This document shows, one piece after another, positions 31,277-40,164 of a DNA stretch of 64,000 bases. This DNA is from JALYYC01 sp963795805 (GTDB taxonomy: Bacteria; Chloroflexota; Dormibacteria; CF-121). The notes below the pieces were generated by a model that saw only the letters and a list, made by a program, of their open reading frames with translations, did not search any database and was not told the DNA's origin. The position numbers were made by a program, and so were the translations under genes. Within the stretch, counting starts at the first letter, position 1, and every line of letters begins with the position of its first letter. The stretch spans positions 186,001-250,000 of the forward strand of contig CAWCIV010000001.1 in the NCBI GenBank assembly GCA_963795805.1, written 5' to 3'.

Positions 31277-32314
31277 CTAGTAGACGAAGCCCAGCAGGTC
31301 TAAGCCGGCAGTCGACTTGATCGTGCGGTAGTCGACAACGCCCCAGCGGCCGTAGTTCATCTCCGAGACGGTGAACGATCCGTCCGGGTTGACCGATTCG
31401 ACGTAGGCGACGTGGCCGACGGGGGAGGACCAGCTGATGCCCTGGACCATGATGGCGCCCACCTGCGGGTACTGACCTTCCGGGAACCCGAACTGCTGAG
31501 CGTTGAACCACCACTGCCAGGCATCGCCATTCCATGGCACGAAACGCTTGTGGGCGACCCACCAGGTGCAGTAGCCGTAGGGGAATTTGCCACCGGAGCC
31601 GGCCACCGGCCCGCTGCTCGTGTACGTCGGCGGTGTGGAACTGGAGTACGTGACGCTGAAGGTCGTCACCGGCTTGCCGAATCGATTCCAGGTGACGCTC
31701 TTGACCGTGTGCTTACCCACGGCCGGCGTATCGAGAGGCGGGCCGATGCCGTCCGGCAGCATCAGCATGCTTCCTGCCTTGAGATGCTCCGGATCCCGGA
31801 TCAGGTTGAAATCGACGATGTCCTGGACGTTCACCTTGTATCGGGTCGCGAGGGCCGTGAGCTGGGTGTCGCTGGCGACCTTGACAAGGATCCCGTTGAC
31901 TGGCGGGATCACGATTCGGTGGCCCTGGGTGACGCCGGTCGGATCGAGGATGTTGTTGGCCCAGCGCAGGGTGTCCGTCGTCAGGCCAAACCGCCCGGCG
32001 ACGTTCTGGACCGTGTCCCCGGGCTTCATCGTGTAATAGAGAACGTCGCGCCGCACCGGGGTGTCCACGGTGGCTGCGCTGACCTTCATGATGGCCCCGC
32101 CCGAGCTCAGCACCACGTCATCCACGTGGGTGGCCTTCACCGAGGTGGCCGGGAGGGTGGGGTTGGCCCCATAAACCGCATCGCTGTGGAGGCGGTCGAA
32201 CGCGGTCAATATAGGTATTAAAGCCGCCGCCAAAAGCACGAGCGTGTGAGTTAAAAACCGGCTCTGTGCCAGAGCACTTCCCCCTTGATGGCCCGAGTTG
32301 GTTTTCCGGTGCAT
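31277..32314 (-). CDS. LysM-CHAP cell-wall hydrolase
   Basis: 345 residues from ATG 32314 (MHRKTNSG; longer in-frame starts add an unlikely leader). A hydrophobic anchor/signal (FLTHTLVLLAAALIPILTAF) precedes two LysM modules (YTMKPGDTVQNVAGRFGLTTD and VASDTQLTALATRYKVN). The C-terminal CHAP amidase/endopeptidase domain has its catalytic Cys in YGYCTWWVAHK and His in SPVGHVAYVES. It likely cleaves peptidoglycan cross-bridges or stems at the surface. It is divergent from an M23 peptidase gene, so two wall hydrolases share a 257-bp control region. Confidence 0.92.
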   Translation of the reverse strand: MHRKTNSGHQGGSALAQSRFLTHTLVLLAAALIPILTAFDRLHSDAVYGANPTLPATSVKATHVDDVVLSSGGAIMKVSAATVDTPVRRDVLYYTMKPGDTVQNVAGRFGLTTDTLRWANNILDPTGVTQGHRIVIPPVNGILVKVASDTQLTALATRYKVNVQDIVDFNLIRDPEHLKAGSMLMLPDGIGPPLDTPAVGKHTVKSVTWNRFGKPVTTFSVTYSSSTPPTYTSSGPVAGSGGKFPYGYCTWWVAHKRFVPWNGDAWQWWFNAQQFGFPEGQYPQVGAIMVQGISWSSPVGHVAYVESVNPDGSFTVSEMNYGRWGVVDYRTIKSTAGLDLLGFVY

Positions 32315-32571
32315 GGTAGCACAGGTCGTCGAGCCGTTTCCTGCCCTTTCGGGCCGCCGAAAAGCTGCAAGCGGTGATGTCGTGACAAAAACCGGAAAAT
32401 ACGCCAGACTGTCCACTGGCGCCAGGGAAGCTCGGCGCCTGGCAATGAAGAGGCGGCTGAATACGCGGTGAGGGGAAGGGGCCCCATTCGGTAGGATTTC
32501 GGCAGGGCGGATCGGGGTAGCGGGCAGCTGGTTGTAAACACTTAGGAAGGGCTGTAAAGATTCGACTTGGG

Positions 32572-34038
32572 GTGACCGTATCGGCGCAAAGGCGCCGCAT
32601 CGTGGTTATTGCTGGGCTCGCTGCCGTCGGAGCAGCCGGGCTGGTACTCGCGCCCACGCTGGCCCTGGCGGAGACCCCGCTGGCCGTGGCGGCCTCACCG
32701 GACGCCTCACCGTCGGCCGCGCCGGCGCCGAGCGCCGCACCCACGGCGACGCCCGTACCGACGGCGACGCCGATACCGACGGCGACGCCCACGCCGCCTG
32801 CCGCGGCAACCCCGGCGCCGTCCCCCTCAGCCAGGAGCCAGGCGCTCCAGAACAAGCAGGCCCAGGCCCAACTGATCGGTGACCTCACCGCCGCCGAAGC
32901 CCACGCCCTGATGCTCGAGAAGGCGCTGACCGACTCCCAGGCCGGCTTGGTCGGGCTCGGCCAGCAGATCCTGGACGGCGAGCGCCAGCTGGCACAACTC
33001 GACTCCCGCCTGGGCGACGTCAACCGCCAGCATCTGCAGAGCTCGGCCCGGCTTCAGCGCGATCGGGCCGAACTCGCAACCGTCGTCCGCCAGCTCTACA
33101 AACGCCAATACAACTTCTTTGTCAGCATCCTGCGAGCCGGTGGGTTTGGCGGCTTTCTGGAGTCGGTCGGCTACAGCGATGTGGTGGTCGATCGGGAGCG
33201 GACCCTGGTGCAGTCGGTCCAGGCCGACGACGTCGCCCTGGCGCACGCCGAAGCGAATTTGAACCGCACGCGGGCCCGGCAAGGGGAGATCCAGAAGACG
33301 CTCCAATTGGCGCGCTCGACCCTGGCGCAGCAGATCCAGGCCGAGCAGACGCTGCAAACGCAGCTCCAGGCGACCATCGACGAGGCGCTGGCTGCGCTCG
33401 ATGCCAGCCAATCCGATACCCCCGAAGCGGCCGCCGCCCGGGCCAAGTTGATCCGGATGAAGACCGACACCGTGCTCCGCCAGATCGAGCAGGCGGTCTG
33501 GGCCCAGCAGGAGTTCGCGAAGACCGCCCGGGTTCTTACCACCGACCCCGTGCTCACCGCCACCGGCAAGCTGCTGATGCCGATCCCGCACGCCATCATC
33601 ACGCAGGGATTCGGGCCGACGCCGTATGCCTTTGAGGCCGCGTATGCAGGCTTCCCGCATTTCCACACGGGGGTCGATCTCGCCGTCCCGCTTGGAACGC
33701 CGATCTTCGCGGCGGCCGACGGCGTTGTCCTGCTGGCTCGACCGATGACGGACGGCAGCGGAAACCTGGTTGGCTACGGTAACTACGTGGTGGTCCAACA
33801 CGACACCGGCCTGAAGACGCTCTACGGGCACATGCTCCTGATCGGCGTCAAGGAAGGCGATGTCGTCAAGCGCGGCCAGTTGATCGGTCTGGTCGGCTCG
33901 ACGGGCAACTCCACCGGCCCCCACACCCACTTTGAGGTCCGCGTCGACAATAGCCCGATCGATCCGATGCAGCTGCTGCCGGTCGCCGACCTCGCACCCG
34001 CCCCGACCGCCGCCCCGGCGCCGGCGGCGGCCAGGTAG
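32572..34038 (+). CDS. Coiled-coil M23 metallopeptidase (EnvC/CwlO-like)
   Basis: 488 residues starting at GTG 32572. A signal peptide (VVIAGLAAVGAAGLVLAPTLALAE) and a Thr/Pro/Ala repeat linker precede a long coiled coil (about 90-320; LQNKQAQAQLIGDLTAAEA onward). The C-terminal M23 domain carries metal ligands in FHTGVDLA and HTHFEVRV, plus the conserved YGHM. Such proteins either cut peptide cross-links or activate amidases; both zinc motifs are intact, so a true peptidase is likely. The C-terminus is another Ala/Pro tail. Divergent from the LysM-CHAP hydrolase. Confidence 0.92.
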   Translation: MTVSAQRRRIVVIAGLAAVGAAGLVLAPTLALAETPLAVAASPDASPSAAPAPSAAPTATPVPTATPIPTATPTPPAAATPAPSPSARSQALQNKQAQAQLIGDLTAAEAHALMLEKALTDSQAGLVGLGQQILDGERQLAQLDSRLGDVNRQHLQSSARLQRDRAELATVVRQLYKRQYNFFVSILRAGGFGGFLESVGYSDVVVDRERTLVQSVQADDVALAHAEANLNRTRARQGEIQKTLQLARSTLAQQIQAEQTLQTQLQATIDEALAALDASQSDTPEAAAARAKLIRMKTDTVLRQIEQAVWAQQEFAKTARVLTTDPVLTATGKLLMPIPHAIITQGFGPTPYAFEAAYAGFPHFHTGVDLAVPLGTPIFAAADGVVLLARPMTDGSGNLVGYGNYVVVQHDTGLKTLYGHMLLIGVKEGDVVKRGQLIGLVGSTGNSTGPHTHFEVRVDNSPIDPMQLLPVADLAPAPTAAPAPAAAR

Positions 34039-34056
34039 CCAGCGAACGACCGGTCG

Positions 34057-34569
34057 TCAGTAGGCGGGTGTGTAGGCGCTGCTGCTGGTTGCCCTGGGAG
34101 CGGCCGCCAGGTCCGGTGTCGCCGTGAACCACTTCCCCCCGATCCCCTCGCCATAGGCGTCACCGGCGTCCCCATCCTTTGAGTAGGTGTACAGCGGGTG
34201 CCCGTTGTAGACGACCTGATTGCCGTTCGGCCCGCTGATGACGCTGAGAACCCCGGGAAGTGATGGATTGCTCGTGGGCGTACCTGACGCAGAGGTCAGC
34301 GGCGGCCAGGCGGTCGCACACCCGCCGGTACAGGCCACCGTGGTGGCCGTGTCGGGCGTGAAGTAGTACAGCGTCAAGCCTTTCTCCGTCTTGAGGACGG
34401 TCTCCGTCTTGGAGCCCACCTTCATCGATGTCGTGTGGATCAGGGCGGCGCTGGTTGCCGGGTTCGAGCCTGCCCCCGGCCCAACGGATGCCGTCCCGCC
34501 ACACGCCGCCAGCGTGAGCGAAAGCGCGAGTGCCGAAGCACAGCCCATCAGACGAAGATTGGATCCCAT
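34057..34569 (-). CDS. Secreted-repeat (COG4315-type) lipoprotein
   Basis: 170 residues with a lipoprotein signal (ALALSLTLAACGG). Two tandem modules of the secreted-repeat family follow: LYYFTPDTATTVACTGGCATAWPPL, and HPLYTYSKDGDAGDAYGEG, whose hallmark is LY.Y..D containing Cys-bounded A-W-P-P-L. Members are widespread surface lipoproteins of unknown function, sometimes near electron-transfer genes. It is convergent with the M23 gene (18 nt apart) and divergent from the aro operon. Confidence 0.85.
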   Translation of the reverse strand: MGSNLRLMGCASALALSLTLAACGGTASVGPGAGSNPATSAALIHTTSMKVGSKTETVLKTEKGLTLYYFTPDTATTVACTGGCATAWPPLTSASGTPTSNPSLPGVLSVISGPNGNQVVYNGHPLYTYSKDGDAGDAYGEGIGGKWFTATPDLAAAPRATSSSAYTPAY

Positions 34570-34627
34570 GGCGATCTCCCTGGCTGAAAAGATGTTGTCG
34601 TCCCTTGATTACGCGCGGCGGTTACCC

Positions 34628-34816
34628 TTGCGCCGGGCGTGGTCTCGGTGTACGATGGCTGGCACTATGACGGGGCGTGGCACGCTGGGGTGCTCGTACG
34701 CGTATCTCGGGCCGGATCGGATCCGGCTCGGGGCGAGCTAGCGCCGCTCCTCCCGCCGACCGATAACCGGCCCCCTCCATCGAACGGAGTGCTGGCGCGT
34801 CCAAGGAGGTTACGGA
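34628..34816 (+). promoter_or_regulatory. Promoter and leader of the shikimate operon
   Basis: TTGCGC (34628-34633), 17 nt, TACGAT (34651-34656); +1 near 34664. The leader could encode a 24-residue peptide (ATG 34667 to TAG 34741) containing Tyr-Ala-Tyr. Within it lie GCCGGAT-CGG-ATCCGGC (34711-34727) and GCTCG-GGG-CGAGC (34726-34738), which compete for two bases. Two CCTCC runs further on could pair with the aroH Shine-Dalgarno AAGGAGG. Attenuation is possible but unproven. Confidence 0.45.
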
Positions 34817-35185
34817 ATGGCGGTTCGCGGATTACGCGGTGCGACGACGACGGAGGACGACTCGGCGGAGGCGATCCTCGAGGCGACCACCGATCTGCTG
34901 ATGCAGCTCGCGGCGGAAAACCAGCTCGACACCCAGGACATTGCCGGCGCCTGGTTTACCACGACCACTGATCTCACCGCGGAGTTCCCGGCGACGGCCG
35001 CGCGCCGGCTTGGCTGGACCCATGTACCCCTTCTCTGCGCGCACGAGATGCAGGTGCCCGGGTCCAACGCCCGCAGCATCCCGCACTGCATTCGCGTTCT
35101 GTTGCTCATCAACACCGAGCGACCGGCAACGGCGATGCGTTTCGTCTACCTCCGGTCGGCTCGCAACCTGAGGGCGACGCCATGA
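34817..35185 (+). CDS. aroH: Chorismate mutase, AroH class
   Basis: 122 residues, trimeric AroH fold. VRGLRGATT supplies the N-terminal active-site Arg; VPLLCAHEMQVPGSN and the C-terminal RFVYLRSARNLR are further family segments. It converts chorismate to prephenate, feeding TyrA two genes downstream. AAGGAGGTTACGGA precedes ATG 34817. First of eight overlapping genes encoding the whole route from DAHP to prephenate; its stop is shared with the aroF start (ATGA). Confidence 0.93.
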   Translation: MAVRGLRGATTTEDDSAEAILEATTDLLMQLAAENQLDTQDIAGAWFTTTTDLTAEFPATAARRLGWTHVPLLCAHEMQVPGSNARSIPHCIRVLLLINTERPATAMRFVYLRSARNLRATP

Positions 35186-36204
35186 TCATCGTGATGCGGC
35201 ACGACGCTACGCCGGCCCAGGTTCAGAACCTGGTGGCACAGGTCCACGCCCACGGCTTCAAGGCCCATTTGAGCGGTGGCGACGAGCGCACCGTGATCGG
35301 CGTCATCGGCATTGACCCCTACTCGCTGCGCGATGCCGTTGCCGGAGCGCCAGGCGTCGCCGAAGTGGTGCGGATCACCAAACCCTTCAAGCTGTCCAAC
35401 CGCGAGTTTCGAGCCGGTGACACCCACGTCAGGGTGGGCGACCACGATGTCGGCGGCGAACGCATCTGGATCGTCGCCGGCCCCTGCTCGGTCGACAACG
35501 AGGAGACCTTCCTCGAAACCGCTCGCGCGGTCAAACGGGCCGGCGCGCATGCCCTGCGCGGCGGGGTCTTCAAGCCGCGCACGTCGCCGTATAGCTTCCA
35601 GGGGCTCAGGGGCGACGGCATCGAAATCCTGAAGCGGGCGCGCCAGGAGACGGGCCTGCCGCTCGTGTGCGAGGTCCTCGCGCCCGCCGACATCGAGGTT
35701 CTCGCCGAGGTCGCCGATGTGCTTCAGATCGGGGCGCGGAACATGCAGAATTTTGCGCTGCTCTCAGAGCTTGGTCGGGCGCGGAAGCCCGTCCTCCTCA
35801 AGCGAGGCATGTCGGCCACGATCGAGGAGTGGCTACTCTCGGCCGAGTACGTGCTCTCGCAGGGCAACTACGACGTCATCCTCTGCGAGCGGGGCATCCG
35901 CACCTTCGAGACCTATACACGCAACACGCTCGACCTGAACGCCGTGCCCTTGATCCGCGAACTGAGCCACTTGCCGGTGATCGTGGATCCGAGCCACGGC
36001 ACCGGTCGGCGCTCGTTGGTGACCCCGATGGCCCTGGCCGGAATCGCGGCTGGGGCGCATGGCCTGTTGATCGAGGTCCACGCCCAACCGGAGACCGCGC
36101 TCTCCGATGGCGCCCAGTCCCTGACGCCCTCCGGCTTTGAGGAACTGGTCTATCAGCTTGGCCCGCTCGCGGCGGCGCTGGGACGGGCGGTGGCCGTCCC
36201 GTGA
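35182..36204 (+). CDS. aroF: 3-deoxy-7-phosphoheptulonate synthase with regulatory N-terminal domain
   Basis: 340 residues. Residues 1-70 (MIIVMRHDATPAQVQ...) form the ferredoxin-like N-terminal domain of Thermotoga-type DAHP synthases, which mediates feedback inhibition by Tyr/Phe. The barrel follows with WIVAGPCSVDNEE, GGVFKPRTSPYSFQG, QIGARNMQNF, VLLKRGM and the metal region VDPSHGTGRR. It condenses phosphoenolpyruvate with erythrose 4-phosphate. ATG 35182 overlaps the aroH stop. Confidence 0.95.
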   Translation: MIIVMRHDATPAQVQNLVAQVHAHGFKAHLSGGDERTVIGVIGIDPYSLRDAVAGAPGVAEVVRITKPFKLSNREFRAGDTHVRVGDHDVGGERIWIVAGPCSVDNEETFLETARAVKRAGAHALRGGVFKPRTSPYSFQGLRGDGIEILKRARQETGLPLVCEVLAPADIEVLAEVADVLQIGARNMQNFALLSELGRARKPVLLKRGMSATIEEWLLSAEYVLSQGNYDVILCERGIRTFETYTRNTLDLNAVPLIRELSHLPVIVDPSHGTGRRSLVTPMALAGIAAGAHGLLIEVHAQPETALSDGAQSLTPSGFEELVYQLGPLAAALGRAVAVP

Positions 36205-37016
36205 GGGAGGTCGGGATCGTCGGCCTGGGCTTGATCGGAGGCTCGCTCGGCCTCGCACTTCGGCGCCTCCACGACCGCGTGCGCGTGACCGGGGTTACGC
36301 GCAGCCCCGGGAACGCCGACGCGGCCGTCGCGCGGGGGGCGGTGGACCGAACCGGCACCAGCTTGCAGCTCCTTCGGGAGTGCGAGCTCGTGGTCGTGGC
36401 GACGCCGATCGCGCACATCGCCGGCACGCTCGAGCAGGTAGCCGACGCGGTTCCGGAGGCCGCGCTCATCACGGACGTGGCAAGCGTGAAGGTTCCGATT
36501 CTCGACGCCGCCCGCCGGTTGCCGGCGCCGACACGATTTCTCGGCGGGCATCCCATGGCGGGGAAGGCGGAGAGCGGCATCACGAATGCGGACGCCTCGC
36601 TTTTCCAGGGGATGGCGTGGGTCTTCACCCCGTTCGATGGCCAGGACCTCGGCCCGTTCCAATGGTGGTTCGAGCTCATCGGCGAGATCGGGGCGCGTCA
36701 TTCTCTGATGGCTGCCGAGGAACACGACCGCCAGGCCGCCTATGTCAGCCATCTCGCCTTTACCCTGAGCGCCGCCTACGCCGCGACCGTCACCGCCCAC
36801 GGGGCCGAGGCGATGGCCGGACCGGGGTTTCGAAGCATGACGCGGCTGGCGGCAGGTGATTCGCGGATGTATGGCGACATCGCCTCGGCAAACCAGGGGC
36901 CCGTCCTCGAGGCGATCGACGCTTTTGCCGAAACTCTCGCCGAGTACCGCCGGCGGATCGCCGCGCAGGATCGCCTATCCGAGCTGTTCATGGAGGCCGG
37001 CCGTGCGCGCGCTTGA
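36201..37016 (+). CDS. tyrA: Prephenate / arogenate dehydrogenase
   Basis: 271 residues. The Rossmann motif VGIVGLGLIGGSLG is followed by TDVASVKVPIL, GGHPMAGKAESG and the helical dimerisation domain with SHLAFTLSAAYA. It oxidatively decarboxylates prephenate (or arogenate) toward tyrosine. No ACT domain, so it is probably not itself a feedback sensor. GTG 36201 overlaps the aroF stop. It ends 14 nt inside aroA. Confidence 0.93.
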   Translation: MREVGIVGLGLIGGSLGLALRRLHDRVRVTGVTRSPGNADAAVARGAVDRTGTSLQLLRECELVVVATPIAHIAGTLEQVADAVPEAALITDVASVKVPILDAARRLPAPTRFLGGHPMAGKAESGITNADASLFQGMAWVFTPFDGQDLGPFQWWFELIGEIGARHSLMAAEEHDRQAAYVSHLAFTLSAAYAATVTAHGAEAMAGPGFRSMTRLAAGDSRMYGDIASANQGPVLEAIDAFAETLAEYRRRIAAQDRLSELFMEAGRARA

Positions 37017-38259
37017 CGTCACGGTGCCCGGTGACAAATCGATCGCGCACCGCGCCCTGATCCTCGGCGCTCTGGCGGGAGGGGAGAGTGTGATCGACAA
37101 CGTGCCGGCGGGTCAGGACGTGCTCGCCACCGAGGCATGTTTGCGCGCGCTCGGTGTCGCGGTCGATCGGGCCGACGGACGCGTTCGAATCGTCGGGGTT
37201 GGCGTTGGCGGGCTACAAACGCCTGCCGCGCCGCTTGACTGCCGGAATTCCGGGACGACCATGCGTCTCCTATCGGGCGTCCTCGCCGGTAGCCGCGTGA
37301 GCGTCCTGTTGACGGGCGACGCCTCGCTCCAGCGGCGGCCGATGGCCCGCGTCGTCGATCCGCTCCTGGCGATGGGCGCGCGCATCACCTCGCGCGATGG
37401 AATGCCGCCGCTCTGGATCGAGGGCGGGCGACTGACCGGCAGGCGTCACCAGCTGTCGATCCCGAGCGCCCAGGTGAAGAGCGCGTTGTTGTTGGCGGGA
37501 CTCGAGGCCGAGGGCCCGACCTCGGTCGAGGAACCGGTTCCGACGCGCGACCATACCGAGCGCCTGCTGCGGGCGATGGGCGCGCCGATCTCAGCGGACG
37601 CTCGCGGGGTTCGCCTTGCGCCGCTCCGGGCGCCGCTGCAGGCGCTGGAGCTCACGATCCCCGGCGATCTCTCGTCGGCGGCCTTCTGGCTCGCGGCCGC
37701 CGCGATGCGTCCGGGTTGGTCTGTCCGGGTGTCCGGCGTCGGCCTCAACCCCACGAGAACCGGGTTCCTCCGCGTCCTCGAGGCCATGGGAGCAGGAGTC
37801 CGGATTGACGAACGGCGCGACCTGACGATTGAGCCGATGGGCGATGTCACCATCACCGGCGGCGAGCTCCGTCCCCTGCACCTCGGTGCCGAAGACGTCG
37901 CCCTGGCCATCGACGAGATCCCGATCCTGATGCTGGTCGCTACCCAGGCGGACGGGACGAGCTCGATCGATGGCGCCGCCGAGCTGCGGGTGAAGGAAAG
38001 TGACCGGCTGCGCGCGATGGCCGACGGGCTGAGGCGCATGGGGGCAAACGTGGAGGAGTTTCCTGCCGGCGTTCGGATCACGGGCCCGACGGTCCTGCGG
38101 CCCGCGGTCGTCGACGCGTATCGCGATCACCGGGTGGCGATGGCCCTGGCAATCGCCGGCTTGCTCGCGGGTCGCCCGGCCGAGATCGTCGGCTCGGATT
38201 CGGCTGATGTGTCCTATCCGGGATTCTTCCAACAGCTGGCGGTGGTGGCCGGTGGCTGA
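37003..38259 (+). CDS. aroA: 3-phosphoshikimate 1-carboxyvinyltransferase (EPSP synthase)
   Basis: 418 residues. PGDKSIAHRALIL (phosphate/PEP Lys-Ser-Arg), LDCRNSGTTMRLLSGVL, VKSALLLAGL, ELRVKESDRLRAM and DHRVAMALAIAG are all present in order. GTG 37003 follows GGAGG and overlaps the tyrA 3' end by 14 nt; the longer in-frame extension upstream is tyrA sequence. It forms EPSP from shikimate 3-phosphate and PEP. Confidence 0.95.
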   Translation: MRALDVTVPGDKSIAHRALILGALAGGESVIDNVPAGQDVLATEACLRALGVAVDRADGRVRIVGVGVGGLQTPAAPLDCRNSGTTMRLLSGVLAGSRVSVLLTGDASLQRRPMARVVDPLLAMGARITSRDGMPPLWIEGGRLTGRRHQLSIPSAQVKSALLLAGLEAEGPTSVEEPVPTRDHTERLLRAMGAPISADARGVRLAPLRAPLQALELTIPGDLSSAAFWLAAAAMRPGWSVRVSGVGLNPTRTGFLRVLEAMGAGVRIDERRDLTIEPMGDVTITGGELRPLHLGAEDVALAIDEIPILMLVATQADGTSSIDGAAELRVKESDRLRAMADGLRRMGANVEEFPAGVRITGPTVLRPAVVDAYRDHRVAMALAIAGLLAGRPAEIVGSDSADVSYPGFFQQLAVVAGG

Positions 38260-39022
38260 AGTCGGACAACGCGTGGTCCTCATCGGCGGCTCGGTGCAGC
38301 ACAGCCTCTCCGTCGCCTTTCAAAATGCCGGGTTCCGCGCCGCCGGCATCGATTGCCGGTACGTGCCGCTCGATGTGTCGCCCGATCAGCTGGCCACGCG
38401 CATCGATGAGATGCGCCGTAACGAAGCCGTCCTTGGCGGCAACGTCACCATCCCCCACAAAGAAGCGGTGATCCCGCTACTCGACGAAGTGGACGCCAAC
38501 GTGCAGAAAATCGGAGCGGTGAACACCATCACCCGCAGTGGAGCGAGGCTGCGGGGTTCGAATACCGACGGCCGGGGGTTCATGGGCGCGCTCACCGAGC
38601 TTGGCTATGACCCCGCTAACAGAACCGCGGTCATCATCGGCGCCGGCGGCGCGGCCCGGGCCGTGGTCGCCGTCCTCAACCCATTGGTCGATCGCCTGTG
38701 GGTGGTCAACCGAACGATCGAGCGCGCCCACCGGCTCTGTGCCGACCTGGGGGTGCAGCGGGGCGGAGCACGGTCGCTGGCCGACCTGGATCGAGTGCTG
38801 CCTGATCAGGCGCTGGTCGTCAATGCGACACCGACCGATGTCGCCCTTCCGCCCGCCAAGTCGGTGTTCTTCTTCGACCTCCGTTCGAGATCCTCGATCA
38901 CCGGTCGCTTGATGCTGCTGCACCAGGGCCTTGCCGCGTTCGAGCTCTGGATCGGGCGGCCGGCGCCGGCGGAGGCCATGCGCCAGGCCCTGGTAAAGGC
39001 TGGCAAAGGGGTGACCGCATGA
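38252..39022 (+). CDS. aroE: Shikimate 5-dehydrogenase
   Basis: 256 residues. SVQHSLSVAFQNAGF is the substrate-binding N-terminus, VTIPHKEAV carries the catalytic Lys, and NTDGRGF carries the Asp. GAGGAARAVVAVL is the NADP Rossmann loop and NRTIERA its continuation. GTG 38252 overlaps aroA by 8 nt. It reduces 3-dehydroshikimate. The C-terminus (LLLHQGLAAFELWIG, with LLHQG) matches the family. Confidence 0.93.
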   Translation: MAEVGQRVVLIGGSVQHSLSVAFQNAGFRAAGIDCRYVPLDVSPDQLATRIDEMRRNEAVLGGNVTIPHKEAVIPLLDEVDANVQKIGAVNTITRSGARLRGSNTDGRGFMGALTELGYDPANRTAVIIGAGGAARAVVAVLNPLVDRLWVVNRTIERAHRLCADLGVQRGGARSLADLDRVLPDQALVVNATPTDVALPPAKSVFFFDLRSRSSITGRLMLLHQGLAAFELWIGRPAPAEAMRQALVKAGKGVTA

Positions 39023-40164
39023 CGCTTCGCCTCCTCACCTCAGGCGAGTCGCACGGCGAGCGGCTGACGGTCATCCTCGACGGAGTGCCCGCCGGCCTGG
39101 CCCTGACGGCTGCGGATCTTCAAGCGGATTTGACCCGTCGTCAGGGCGGCCACGGCCGCGGCGGGAGGATGAAGATCGAGCATGACGAGGCGCGCCTTGT
39201 GTCCGGGGTGCGCGGAGGCCGTACGCTCGGCTCGCCGATCACGCTCGAGATCTCCAATCGTGATTGGCAGAACTGGCAGGCCGTGATGTCGGTCGAGGCC
39301 GAGGGTCTCAAGCGCAAACCGATCACCCGGGTACGGCCCGGCCACGCCGATCTGGCCGGGATGCTCAAGTACGGGGCCGACGATGCGCGCGACGTGCTGG
39401 AGCGGGCGAGCGCGCGGGAAACGGCGGCGCGTGTCGCCGCCGGCGGGGTGGCGAAGCGGTTGCTGGCACAGTCCGGCATCGCGGTGCGCAGTTACACGCG
39501 CTCGATCGGCCCGATCGAGGCGGCCATTCCGGCCGAGGTGAGCTGGGAGATGGTCGAGGCCTCGGCCGTCCGCACTCCCGATGCGAAGGCGAGCGAGGCG
39601 ATGGTCAACGCGATCGACAAGGCGCGCGCCGACGGCGACACGCTCGGAGGGGTTTTCACGGTCATTGCCACGGGCATCCCGCCCGGGTTGGGCAGCTTCC
39701 GCCAGTGGGACACTCGGCTGGACGGTCTCCTAGCCCAGGCGATCGTCAGCATTCCCGGGTGCAAGGCGATGGCGCTTGGCACCGGGATCGAGGCGGCCGG
39801 CCAGCCTGGCTCGCTGGTCCACGATGTCCCGGTCTTCGGAGCGGGCGGGCTTTCACACGAAACCAATCGGGCCGGCGGGGTCACGGGCGGCGTGACCAAC
39901 GGCGAGCCAGTCGTTGTCCACGCGATGATGAAGCCGATCTCGACCCTGCTCAAGCCGCTGCGCACGGTCGACCTGAAGACGCGAGAGGAAGCCCGGGCGC
40001 ACTATGAGCGAAGCGATATCTGTGTGGTGCCGGCCGCGGGCGTGGTCGGCGAGGCGATGGTCGCCCTCGTGCTGGCCAGCGCCTTCCTCGAAAAGTTTGG
40101 CGGCGACTCGATGACCGAGGTCGAGCGGAACCTCAAGGGCTACCTTTCGGGGCTGCCGCGGTGA
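39019..40164 (+). CDS. aroC: Chorismate synthase
   Basis: 381 residues. TSGESHGERLTVILDGVPAG, DLTRRQGGHGRGGRM, RPGHADLAGMLKYG, RASARETAARVAAGG, the Asn-rich GGVTGGVTNGEPVV and the C-terminal DICVVPAAGVVGEAMVALVLA are all family signatures. It needs reduced FMN and converts EPSP to chorismate. ATG 39019 overlaps the aroE stop; its stop overlaps the aroKB start. Confidence 0.96.
   Translation: MTLRLLTSGESHGERLTVILDGVPAGLALTAADLQADLTRRQGGHGRGGRMKIEHDEARLVSGVRGGRTLGSPITLEISNRDWQNWQAVMSVEAEGLKRKPITRVRPGHADLAGMLKYGADDARDVLERASARETAARVAAGGVAKRLLAQSGIAVRSYTRSIGPIEAAIPAEVSWEMVEASAVRTPDAKASEAMVNAIDKARADGDTLGGVFTVIATGIPPGLGSFRQWDTRLDGLLAQAIVSIPGCKAMALGTGIEAAGQPGSLVHDVPVFGAGGLSHETNRAGGVTGGVTNGEPVVVHAMMKPISTLLKPLRTVDLKTREEARAHYERSDICVVPAAGVVGEAMVALVLASAFLEKFGGDSMTEVERNLKGYLSGLPR

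Noticed and set aside
32315..32571. Possible c-di-AMP (ydaO) or other riboswitch between the two wall-hydrolase genes
   Set aside because: I searched both strands for the conserved ydaO and GEMM core elements and did not find them; only isolated hairpins (for example GCCC-GAAA-GGGC on the minus strand) are present.
34570..34816. T-box or Trp-type leader before the aro operon
   Set aside because: No T-box sequence and no run of Trp or Phe codons; only the weaker structures described under findings.
36856..37002. N-terminal extension of EPSP synthase
   Set aside because: The extra codons are tyrA in another frame; GTG 37003 has GGAGG upstream and gives the family N-terminus.
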